Assembly (NCBI GenBank): GCA_947452905.1
Contig: CANGEP010000004.1
Location: 1 to 64,000, forward strand
Length of the DNA: 64,000 nucleotides
From: Bacteroidota bacterium
Lineage (GTDB): Bacteria > Bacteroidota > Bacteroidia > Chitinophagales > Chitinophagaceae
Direction of reading: 5' to 3'
Part shown: positions 25,168 to 33,682 of the stretch, piece by piece
Layout of the letters: each line of letters opens with the position of its first letter
Numbering within the stretch: the first letter of the stretch is position 1
Program-made: the position numbers and the translations under genes
Notes under the pieces: model-generated
The model's input: the letters and a program-made list of their open reading frames with translations, nothing else
The model's database searches: none
What the model was told of the DNA's origin: nothing

Positions 25168-28100
25168 ATGATGGAAACCCCGCAATTAGGATTGTATGAT
25201 CCTGCTTATGAACACGACGCATGTGGTATTGGATTTGTGGCCAATATTAAAGGAATTAAATCTCATCAGAACGTTGGAGATGCACTCACTATTTTAGAGA
25301 ACATGGAGCACAGAGGTGCGAGTGGTAGTGAAATTAATACAGGTGATGGCGCAGGTATCATGATTCAAATTCCACACGAATTTTTCTTTGACGAATTAGT
25401 ACATCAAGGCTTGCATTTGCCTAATGCATCTGAATATGGGGTTGGATTCATTTTTTTCCCTACCGAAAAAGGAATTGCAGAAGAATGTAAAGAAATTTTT
25501 GCAAGAGCTGCCGAAAAATTAGGACTTGAAATTATTGGCTACCGCAAAGTACCTGTAAATAGAACTACTATTGGACCTACTGCTTTATCGGTAGAACCTA
25601 TCATGGAACAAGTATTTGTAAAAAAACCAGATCATATTACCGATGCCGACGATTTTGAACGCAAGTTATTTGTGCTAAAAAATTACGCAACACATACTAT
25701 TAATAACAGTGTTAAAAAAGATGCTATTGGTTTTTATTTAACTTCCTTATCTCAAAATGTAATTATTTATAAAGGGCAGCTAACTTCTCATCAAGTAAGA
25801 GAGTACTTCCCTGATTTAAGTGATAAAAGAGTGGTATCTGCTTTTGGCCTTGTGCACTCTCGATTTGCGACCAACACCTTCCCTTCTTGGAAATTAGCAC
25901 AGCCTTTTAGATATATTGCGCACAATGGTGAAATTAATACCTTACAAGGTAATTTAAATTGGATGCGTTCCAATGAATCAAATTTATTCTCTCCCTATTT
26001 TTCAAAGGAAGAATTAGATATGATTTTACCTTTAGTGAATCCAGGACAATCCGATTCGGCATGTTTAGATAATGTTATTGAGTTACTTACTTTATCGGGA
26101 CGAAGTTTACCTCATGTAATGATGATGCTAATTCCAGAAGCCTGGGATGGCAATGAATTAATGGATCCAGTAAAAAAGGCATTTTACGAATATCATGCTG
26201 CTATGATGGAACCATGGGATGGCCCAGCTTCTATTTCATTTACCAATGGGAAAATGATTGGTGCTACTTTAGATCGTAATGGTTTAAGACCCTCTCGCTA
26301 TTGTGTAACCAATGACGACCGTGTTATTATGGCCTCTGAAACGGGTGCGCTTCCGGTGGATCAAGCTACCGTTATTGAAAAAGGACGTTTACAACCTGGT
26401 AAAATGTTTGTGGTGGATATGGAAGCGGGCAGAATTATTAGCGACGAAGAACTCAAACAAAAAATTTGTAACCAACAACCTTATGGCGATTGGTTAAATA
26501 AATACAAAATTAGATTAGAGGAATTACCTGAACCAAGAATTCAGTTTACACATCTTGAGCACGACCAAATTTATAAATACCAAAAGGCTTTTGGATATAC
26601 CAAAGAGGATTTAGAACAAATCATTACCCCCATGGCTTTAGATGGGAAAGAACCCATTGGTTCCATGGGCACCGACACACCATTAGCTGTATTAAGTGAT
26701 CAACCCCAACACATTAGTAGTTATTTTAAACAATTATTTGCGCAAGTAACAAACCCCCCTATCGATCCTATCAGAGAGAGAATGGTAATGTCATTAGCTA
26801 CATTTGTAGGAAGCCAAGGAAATTTATTAACCGAAGATCCAATGGCCTCTCATTGTGTGGCTTTAAAACATCCTATCTTATCGAATCATGAATTAGAAAA
26901 AATTAGAAGTATTGATACCGGTGTTTTTCAGGCAAAAACTTTACAATGTTATTTTAGAGCCGATGGTAAAGAAGGGTCTTTAAAAAGAGGAATAGATCGT
27001 TTATGCAGATATGCAGTAGATGCAGTAGAAGATGGTTTTGAAGTATTGGTTTTAACCGATCGTTCTATCGACTCAGAACATGCAGCCATCCCTTCCTTAC
27101 TAGCTTGTGCTGCTGTGCATCATCATTTGATTCGCAAAGGCATGAGAGGTAAAGTGGGCATTATTGTGGAAGCAGGTGATGTATGGGAAGTGCACCATTA
27201 TGCATGCTTAATAGGCTTTGGGGCAACTGCTATTAATCCTTATCTAGCCATGTCTAGTATTCGTGACATGAAATTATCAGAACATATCAAGACCGAATAT
27301 GATGATAAAAAATTAAAGAAAAATTATATTAAAGCGGTGAATGAAGGATTGTATAAAGTATTCTCAAAAATGGGAATCTCTACCTTACAATCTTACCAAG
27401 GGGCTCAAATATTTGAAATTATTGGTATTAATAAAGAAGTGGTTGACCGCTATTTTAATGGCGCTACCTCTCGTATTCAAGGAATGGGGCTCGATGAAAT
27501 TGCGAAAGAAATTTTAGCAAAACATAATTTAGCTTTTGCTAAAAAAACAGCCTCCGTAGATCGATTAAATGTAGGCGGAACCTACCAATGGAAACGTCGT
27601 GGTGAGTTCCATTTATTTAATCCTCAAACCATTCATGCTTTACAACATTCAACAAGCACGGGTGATTATGCAAGCTTTAAAAAATATTCTAAACTTGTAA
27701 ATGATCAAGCCGATAAAGCATGTACCCTAAGATCCCTATTTGATTTTAAAAATACGCGCCCATCCATTTCTATTGACGAAGTGGAACCTGCGAGTGCTAT
27801 CTATAAAAGATTTGCTACTGGGGCTATGTCCTTTGGATCGATTTCATGGGAAGCACATACCACTTTAGCTATTGCTATGAACCGCTTAGGAGGTAAGAGC
27901 AATACTGGCGAAGGAGGAGAAGACCCTATCCGTTATCAAAAAATGGAAAATGGCGACTCCATGAGAAGTGCTATCAAACAAGTAGCGAGTGCTCGATTTG
28001 GTGTAACCAGCGAATACTTAACAGAAGCCGATGAAATTCAAATTAAAATGGCACAAGGTGCTAAGCCAGGAGAAGGCGGACAATTACCTGGTGATAAAGT

Positions 28101-29691
28101 GGATGATTGGATTGGTCGAACAAGACATTCCACTCCAGGAGTAGGTCTTATCTCTCCCCCACCGCATCACGATATTTATTCGATCGAAGATTTATCACAA
28201 TTAATTTTTGATTTAAAAAATGCCAATAGAGCTGCTAGAATAAATGTAAAATTAGTTTCTAAAGCGGGTGTAGGTACTATAGCTGCGGGTGTAACAAAAG
28301 CTAAAGCAGATGTAGTTTTAATTGCAGGATTTGATGGTGGTACTGGAGCTTCTCCTTTATCCTCTATAAAACATACAGGTTTACCTTGGGAATTAGGCTT
28401 GGCCGAAACGCATCAAACCTTGGTAAAAAATAAATTAAGATCTCGTGTAGTGGTACAGGCTGATGGTCAAATGAAAACAGGCCGTGATATTGCTATTGCT
28501 GCTTTATTGGGAGCAGAAGAATGGGGTGTTGCTACTGCTGCATTAGTTGTTGAAGGATGTATTATGATGCGTAAGTGTCATATGAATACTTGTCCTGTAG
28601 GTGTAGCTACTCAAGACCCCGAATTACGTGCAAGATTTAAAGGCAACCCGGATCATGTGGTAAAATTCTTTGAATTTATTACCGAAGAATTAAGAGAGAT
28701 TATGGCCGAGCTTGGTTTTAAAACAGTGAACGAAATGATTGGTCAAGTGGATGCCTTAAGAATGCGTGACAATATTCATCATTGGAAATACAAAAACTTA
28801 GATTTAAGTGCTGTCTTATTCAAGGAACCTGCAGACGCTTCGGTGGGGTTATATCAAACCGAATTACAAGACCAAGGTTTATCGGAAGTGCTGGATTGGA
28901 AATTATTAGCAGCTGCAAAACCAGCTATTGAATCCAAGCAAAAAGTGAGTGCTTCCTTTGCTATTAAAAATACCGACCGTACTGTTGGCACCATTGTATC
29001 CAATGAAATAACAAAAGTGCATAAGGCTGCTGGATTAACTGAAGATACTATTCATTTTAAATTTACAGGCACAGCAGGGCAAAGCTTTGGCGCCTTTAAT
29101 ACCCAAGGGGTTACTTTAGAATTAGAAGGTGATGCCAATGATTATTTTGGTAAAGGTTTAAGTGGCGCTCAATTAATTGTGTACCCCGATAAAAAAGCAA
29201 GTTTCGTTGCAGAAGAAAATATTTTAATTGGCAACGTTGCGTTTTATGGTGCCACTAGTGGTACTGCCTTTATTAGAGGAAAAGCGGGAGAAAGATTTGC
29301 AGTAAGAAACTCTGGAGCCACTGTTGTAGTGGAGGGTATAGGTGACCATGGTTGTGAATACATGACAGGAGGTTTAGCTATTATTTTAGGCCCAACTGGC
29401 CGAAACTTTGCCGCAGGTATGAGTGGAGGTATTGCTTTTGTATATAATGTGAATCATGATTTTGATAGTTTATGTAATAAAGAGATGGTCGATTTAGATG
29501 CTGTAGAATCGGAGGACATTTCGTTATTACAAAAAATGCTACAAGCTCATTTTGATAAAACTGGAAGTACAGTGGCTAAATTTATTTTAGCCGACTTCGA
29601 CAATCAGTTAAAAAACTTTATAAAAGTATTCCCTCGTGATTATAAAAAAGTTTTACAAACACGTAAAGCCAATTTAGTTGCAGGTAAATAA
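25168..29691 (+). CDS. gltB: glutamate synthase large subunit
   Basis: 1507 residues, the usual length. The N-terminal glutaminase domain starts after a short propeptide at Cys19 (HDACGIGFVANIKG), the nucleophile exposed by processing. A central domain follows, then the FMN-binding synthase domain (GAMSFGSISWEAHTTLAIAMNRLGGKSNTGEGGEDP; KPGEGGQLPGDKV; GFDGGTGASPLSS). A [3Fe-4S] cysteine motif (CIMMRKCHMNTCPVGVATQ) and the GXGXG beta-helix C-terminus complete it. The enzyme makes two glutamate from glutamine and 2-oxoglutarate. A second ATG at 25171 is an equal alternative start. gltD follows after 33 bases. Confidence 0.98.
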   Translation: MMETPQLGLYDPAYEHDACGIGFVANIKGIKSHQNVGDALTILENMEHRGASGSEINTGDGAGIMIQIPHEFFFDELVHQGLHLPNASEYGVGFIFFPTEKGIAEECKEIFARAAEKLGLEIIGYRKVPVNRTTIGPTALSVEPIMEQVFVKKPDHITDADDFERKLFVLKNYATHTINNSVKKDAIGFYLTSLSQNVIIYKGQLTSHQVREYFPDLSDKRVVSAFGLVHSRFATNTFPSWKLAQPFRYIAHNGEINTLQGNLNWMRSNESNLFSPYFSKEELDMILPLVNPGQSDSACLDNVIELLTLSGRSLPHVMMMLIPEAWDGNELMDPVKKAFYEYHAAMMEPWDGPASISFTNGKMIGATLDRNGLRPSRYCVTNDDRVIMASETGALPVDQATVIEKGRLQPGKMFVVDMEAGRIISDEELKQKICNQQPYGDWLNKYKIRLEELPEPRIQFTHLEHDQIYKYQKAFGYTKEDLEQIITPMALDGKEPIGSMGTDTPLAVLSDQPQHISSYFKQLFAQVTNPPIDPIRERMVMSLATFVGSQGNLLTEDPMASHCVALKHPILSNHELEKIRSIDTGVFQAKTLQCYFRADGKEGSLKRGIDRLCRYAVDAVEDGFEVLVLTDRSIDSEHAAIPSLLACAAVHHHLIRKGMRGKVGIIVEAGDVWEVHHYACLIGFGATAINPYLAMSSIRDMKLSEHIKTEYDDKKLKKNYIKAVNEGLYKVFSKMGISTLQSYQGAQIFEIIGINKEVVDRYFNGATSRIQGMGLDEIAKEILAKHNLAFAKKTASVDRLNVGGTYQWKRRGEFHLFNPQTIHALQHSTSTGDYASFKKYSKLVNDQADKACTLRSLFDFKNTRPSISIDEVEPASAIYKRFATGAMSFGSISWEAHTTLAIAMNRLGGKSNTGEGGEDPIRYQKMENGDSMRSAIKQVASARFGVTSEYLTEADEIQIKMAQGAKPGEGGQLPGDKVDDWIGRTRHSTPGVGLISPPPHHDIYSIEDLSQLIFDLKNANRAARINVKLVSKAGVGTIAAGVTKAKADVVLIAGFDGGTGASPLSSIKHTGLPWELGLAETHQTLVKNKLRSRVVVQADGQMKTGRDIAIAALLGAEEWGVATAALVVEGCIMMRKCHMNTCPVGVATQDPELRARFKGNPDHVVKFFEFITEELREIMAELGFKTVNEMIGQVDALRMRDNIHHWKYKNLDLSAVLFKEPADASVGLYQTELQDQGLSEVLDWKLLAAAKPAIESKQKVSASFAIKNTDRTVGTIVSNEITKVHKAAGLTEDTIHFKFTGTAGQSFGAFNTQGVTLELEGDANDYFGKGLSGAQLIVYPDKKASFVAEENILIGNVAFYGATSGTAFIRGKAGERFAVRNSGATVVVEGIGDHGCEYMTGGLAIILGPTGRNFAAGMSGGIAFVYNVNHDFDSLCNKEMVDLDAVESEDISLLQKMLQAHFDKTGSTVAKFILADFDNQLKNFIKVFPRDYKKVLQTRKANLVAGK

Positions 29692-29724
29692 AAAAAATTA
29701 GTTCAACTATTTGAATCAAAAGAT

Positions 29725-31200
29725 ATGGGAAAGCCAACCGGATTTAAGGAATTTACTAGAGAACTACCCAGTAAATTACCAGTACAAGAAAGAAAGAAAA
29801 ATTATAAGGAATTTGTAAATGCCTTACCCGAAGAAAAATTAAATGAACAATCGGCACGTTGCATGAATTGTGGCGTTCCTTTTTGTCATAGCGGTTGCCC
29901 TTTGGGAAATATCATTCCTGAATTTAATGACGCCGTATATAATAAAGAATGGAAAGAGGCTTATGAGATTTTAATATCCACTAATAATTTTCCAGAATTC
30001 ACTGGGCGCATCTGCCCAGCACCTTGCGAAAGTGCATGTGTGTTAGGCATCAATCAACCTCCAGTAACAATTGAGGAAATTGAAAAGCATATTATTGAGA
30101 TTGCATTCGAAAAAGGCTTTGTTGTTCCGCGCAAACCCAATATGAGAACAGGGTTTAAAGTGGCTGTCATTGGTTCAGGCCCTGCAGGCTTAGCTACTGC
30201 AGCACAATTAAATTATGCAGGACATGAAGTAACTGTTTATGAACGTGACCCAAAGCCAGGTGGCTTGTTACGTTTTGGTATACCCGATTTTAAATTAGAA
30301 AAAACAGTTGTTGAAAGACGTGTTGCTTTAATGGAAGAAGAAGGGGTACGTTTTATATGCAATGCCAATGTTGGCGTTAACATAAACACCAACGAAATAA
30401 TGCGTGATTACAATGCAGTAGTTTTAACAGGAGGTTCTACCATTCCAAGAGACTTGCCTATTCCAGGCCGTGAATTAAATGGCGTACATTATGCCATGGA
30501 TTTTTTAAAGCAGCAAAATAAAAGAGTAAGTGATTTAACAATCGCAGAAAAAGAATTATTAGCCACGAATAAGAATGTGGTAGTGATTGGTGGTGGAGAT
30601 ACGGGTAGTGACTGTGTAGGAACTTCTAACAGACATGGTGCAAAATCGGTAACTCAATTTGAATTATTACCAAAGCCTCCCGAAACAAGAGCTTCTTATA
30701 TGCCTTGGCCAACCTATCCTATGTTATTAAAAACAACTACTTCACACGAAGAAGGCGCCAATAGAATGTGGAGCATTGCCACTAAAGCATTTATAGGTGA
30801 CGATCAAGGAAATTTAACCGCATTACAAATAGTAGATTTAGAATGGACATCGGCAGCAGATGGTCGTCCTGGAAAATTCACCGAAAAAGAAGGTAGTGTA
30901 AGAGAAATTCCATGTGAACTAGCTTTATTAGCAATGGGCTTTTTACATCCACAACCAACTGGCTTATTAGAACAATTAGGTGTTGAGTTAGATGAAAGAG
31001 GAAATGTGAAAGCAACTGAGCAAGCTTTTCAAACCAATGTTGCTAAAGTATTTACTGCAGGTGATATGCGAAGAGGACAATCTCTTGTTGTTTGGGCCAT
31101 TAGTGAAGGAAGAGAATGTGCGCGAAAAGTAGATATATTCTTAACAGGATCTAGTTTGCTAGAGTCAAAGGATACCAGTTTGTTTGCCCAAACCGTGTAA
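29725..31200 (+). CDS. gltD: glutamate synthase small subunit
   Basis: 491 residues. The N-terminal domain has the cysteine pairs for two [4Fe-4S] clusters (CMNCGVPFCHSGCPLGN; GRICPAPCESACVLG). Two Rossmann folds follow: FAD (VAVIGSGPAGLATAAQL) and NADPH (VVVIGGGDTGSDCVGTS). The conserved end is FTAGDMRRGQSLVVWAISEGRE. It takes electrons from NADPH and passes them to GltB. It is cotranscribed with gltB and followed by a terminator at 31223-31257, so amt downstream has its own promoter. Confidence 0.98.
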   Translation: MGKPTGFKEFTRELPSKLPVQERKKNYKEFVNALPEEKLNEQSARCMNCGVPFCHSGCPLGNIIPEFNDAVYNKEWKEAYEILISTNNFPEFTGRICPAPCESACVLGINQPPVTIEEIEKHIIEIAFEKGFVVPRKPNMRTGFKVAVIGSGPAGLATAAQLNYAGHEVTVYERDPKPGGLLRFGIPDFKLEKTVVERRVALMEEEGVRFICNANVGVNINTNEIMRDYNAVVLTGGSTIPRDLPIPGRELNGVHYAMDFLKQQNKRVSDLTIAEKELLATNKNVVVIGGGDTGSDCVGTSNRHGAKSVTQFELLPKPPETRASYMPWPTYPMLLKTTTSHEEGANRMWSIATKAFIGDDQGNLTALQIVDLEWTSAADGRPGKFTEKEGSVREIPCELALLAMGFLHPQPTGLLEQLGVELDERGNVKATEQAFQTNVAKVFTAGDMRRGQSLVVWAISEGRECARKVDIFLTGSSLLESKDTSLFAQTV

Positions 31201-31222
31201 ACAGCTATTCAATTCCATATTT

Positions 31223-31257
31223 ATAAGGGGTGCAAATAATGTACCCCTTATTTTTTT
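31223..31257 (+). terminator. intrinsic terminator of gltBD
   Basis: ATAAGGGGT (31223-31231) pairs with ACCCCTTAT (31243-31251) around an 11-base loop and is followed by a run of T on the plus strand. Confidence 0.85.
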
Positions 31258-31398
31258 CCACATTTTGATGCTAATTATTCTTTCATTATTGTAGCAATTT
31301 TTCACATATTACTGTAAATCAATAATATAGAAGATATTGAATACAAATAGTAATATTTTATAATATAATTAATAATAAATATAGTACATGTTAATTGT

Positions 31399-31406
31399 AT
31401 ATATTT
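31399..31406 (+). promoter_or_regulatory. -7 promoter element of the second amt gene
   Basis: TATATTTG fits the Bacteroidota -7 consensus about 48 bases before amt. The rest of the 253-base gap after gltD (31201-31453) is A+T-rich with the gltBD terminator and no gene. Confidence 0.5.
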
Positions 31407-31453
31407 GTGATATAAATGATAAATATTTATTTTTTTAATATCAATATACCACA

Positions 31454-32812
31454 ATGAAAAACGAAAACCTACAAAAGTTTACCCCTTTCATCCTTTTATT
31501 GCTAGTAGCTGTTCTAGCTTTATTTATTCCTCAGCTACCTAATTTTCAAGGAGATGCCAACACTTTTAGCGCAGCCGACATTGCATGGATTTTAGTGGCA
31601 ACCGCCTTAGTATTTATTATGACACCAGGCCTTGCCTTCTTTTATGGAGGTATGGTGCATCGTAAAAACATCATCTCAACGATGATTAAAAGTATAGTAT
31701 CTGCAGGTATTGTATCTGTGATTTGGATTACTTATGGATATAGTTTAAGTTTTGGAGAGTCTATCAATGGTATTATTGGTAATCCAATGACTCATTTGTT
31801 TTTTAAAGGAGTGGCTAATGGCGCTCCTGCTTTACAAGGGGGTGCAGCTATGACCATTCCTTTATTATTATTTGCATTATTCCAATTGATGTTTGCCATC
31901 ATCACTCCAGGACTTGTAGTAGGTGCGGTAGCTGAACGTATCAAATTCACTTCTTATATTTTATTCATTGTTTTATTTATTACCCTAATATATGCACCTT
32001 TAGCACACTGGTCTTGGCATCCCAATGGATTTTTATTTAAAATGGGTGCTTTAGACTTTGCAGGTGGAACTGTAGTGCATATTAGCGCAGGCTGTGCCGC
32101 ATTAGCAGGTGCTATTGTATTAAAACAAAGACGTGCTAAATTGGAACAACAAGAAATTCCACCAGCCAATATTCCATATGTATTAATTGGAACTGGTTTA
32201 TTATGGTTTGGATGGTTTGGTTTTAATGCAGGATCTGCATTAGGTGCAAATCAATTAGCCATTAATGCATTTGCCACTACTAACACTGCAGCTGCTGCTG
32301 CTGGTTTAGCTTGGATGTTTTTTGATGTAATGCGTGGAAAAAAACCATCGGTATTAGGATTCTGTATTGGCGCTGTGGTAGGTTTAGTTGCTATTACACC
32401 TGCTGCTGGTTTTGTAGGTGTACCTCAAAGTATATTTATTGGTGTGGTGGGTGCCGTTATCTCCAATGTATTAAGTCATGCCTTTAAATTATCAAGAGTG
32501 GATGATACATTAGATGTATTCCCCTGTCATGGTATTGGTGGAATGGTAGGTATGTTATTAACAGGCGTTTTTGCATCTAAAGGAGTTAACCCAGCAGGTG
32601 CAGACGGATTATTTTATGGTAACCCGACCTTTTTCTTTACTCAATTAAAAGCGATGTTAATTGTAGTAGCCTATAGCTTTACAGTTTCTTTTATCATCTT
32701 TAAATTTATCGCACTATTATTACCATTGCGTGTATCTGAAGAAGAAGAAGAATTAGGATTAGACGCTACACAACATGACGAAAAATACGGAAGAAATCCC
32801 CTTAAGGCATAA
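31454..32812 (+). CDS. amt: ammonium transporter
   Basis: 452 residues, Amt family, without the long N-terminal extension of the copy at 4096. The first hydrophobic segment (FTPFILLLLVAVLALFIPQL) is signal-like and the family fold follows. Pore histidines are His209 (DFAGGTVVHISAG) and His359 (DDTLDVFPCHGIGGMVG). AFFYGGMVHRKNIISTMIKS is the usual early-helix motif for this branch. It sits behind gltBD, which fits capture of ammonium for the GS-GOGAT route, but has its own promoter and a strong terminator. No PII gene is adjacent. Confidence 0.96.
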   Translation: MKNENLQKFTPFILLLLVAVLALFIPQLPNFQGDANTFSAADIAWILVATALVFIMTPGLAFFYGGMVHRKNIISTMIKSIVSAGIVSVIWITYGYSLSFGESINGIIGNPMTHLFFKGVANGAPALQGGAAMTIPLLLFALFQLMFAIITPGLVVGAVAERIKFTSYILFIVLFITLIYAPLAHWSWHPNGFLFKMGALDFAGGTVVHISAGCAALAGAIVLKQRRAKLEQQEIPPANIPYVLIGTGLLWFGWFGFNAGSALGANQLAINAFATTNTAAAAAGLAWMFFDVMRGKKPSVLGFCIGAVVGLVAITPAAGFVGVPQSIFIGVVGAVISNVLSHAFKLSRVDDTLDVFPCHGIGGMVGMLLTGVFASKGVNPAGADGLFYGNPTFFFTQLKAMLIVVAYSFTVSFIIFKFIALLLPLRVSEEEEELGLDATQHDEKYGRNPLKA

Positions 32813-32838
32813 AATAAATTAAGATTTTTTAGATTTAA

Positions 32839-32881
32839 GCAAGCAATCGTTACGGCCCGAATTTCTATTCGGGCCTTTTTT
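32839..32881 (+). terminator. intrinsic terminator of amt with GCAAGCAATC motif
   Basis: GCAAGCAATC (32839-32848), a five-base spacer, GGCCCGAAT (32854-32862), loop TTCT, ATTCGGGCC (32867-32875) and a six-T run. It has the same architecture as the terminators at 4014-4063 and 48727-48771. Confidence 0.9.
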
Positions 32882-32898
32882 ATTATATTAGTGCTTGC

Positions 32899-33660
32899 AT
32901 GAAATACCTAGTAAAATTTATTCAGTCGATTTATTGCCTATATGCCCTTTTTGTATTTGCTTTACTCACCATACTCTCCTCCTTTTTCCTTTTTCTTTTA
33001 CTACCCTTTGGAAAAGAAAAATTAGGCGTACGAATTTATAAAGTTTGTAGATATTGGGCGAAAATTTGGTATATATTTATTGGTGTTCGTCATAAAGAAA
33101 TTTTTGAATCAACACATGATTTTAAAAAGCCACATATTTTTGTAGGTAATCACAATTCCTATATGGACATCCCCCCTATAGTTCAATTAAAACATCAACC
33201 CATAAGAGCCTTAGGAAAATTTGAATCCTCCAAAATTCCAGTTTTTGGATGGTTGTATAAAGCCGCTGTAATTATGGTGGATCGTAGTAGCCCCGACAAA
33301 AGAGCACAAAGCTTACGAAATTTAAAAGCCGCGCTACATAAACATATTTCCATTTTCATTTTCCCGGAAGGTACATTTAGTATGACCGAAGAAAAACCTT
33401 TAAAATCATTTTTTAATGGCGCATTTAAATTAGCCATTGAAATGCAGGTACCTATTCAACCAGTGCTCATGATAGATGCCATTGATCGGCTTCACTATGA
33501 TAGCGTATTTACACTCACCCCTGGACTTAATAGAGTCGTTTATTTGGAAACAGTTGAAGTAAACGCTTATACCATGGAGCAGCTAGAGGAATTAAAAGAA
33601 AAAGTTTACCATTTAATGGACGAAGGAATGAGAAGATACCGAGACTATCCAAAATCATAG
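32899..33660 (+). CDS. plsC: 1-acyl-sn-glycerol-3-phosphate acyltransferase
   Basis: 253 residues with an N-terminal membrane segment (IQSIYCLYALFVFALLTILS). The acyltransferase motifs are NHNSYMD (HX4D form), a middle block GKFESSKIPVFGWLYKAAVIMVDR, and FPEGTFS. It adds the second acyl chain to lysophosphatidic acid in phospholipid synthesis. It starts 18 bases after the amt terminator and is followed by priA after 22 bases. Confidence 0.92.
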   Translation: MKYLVKFIQSIYCLYALFVFALLTILSSFFLFLLLPFGKEKLGVRIYKVCRYWAKIWYIFIGVRHKEIFESTHDFKKPHIFVGNHNSYMDIPPIVQLKHQPIRALGKFESSKIPVFGWLYKAAVIMVDRSSPDKRAQSLRNLKAALHKHISIFIFPEGTFSMTEEKPLKSFFNGAFKLAIEMQVPIQPVLMIDAIDRLHYDSVFTLTPGLNRVVYLETVEVNAYTMEQLEELKEKVYHLMDEGMRRYRDYPKS

Positions 33661-33662
33661 TG

Positions 33663-33670
33663 TATTTTTG
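33663..33670 (+). promoter_or_regulatory. -7 promoter element of priA
   Basis: TATTTTTG fits the -7 consensus and lies 12 bases before the priA ATG, giving a nearly leaderless transcript. Confidence 0.5.
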
Positions 33671-33682
33671 TAAACGAAGACT

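Noticed and set aside
31258-31453. Possible small gene or RNA between gltD and amt
   Set aside because: Only very A+T-rich sequence with a terminator and a promoter element; no frame or stable fold stands out.
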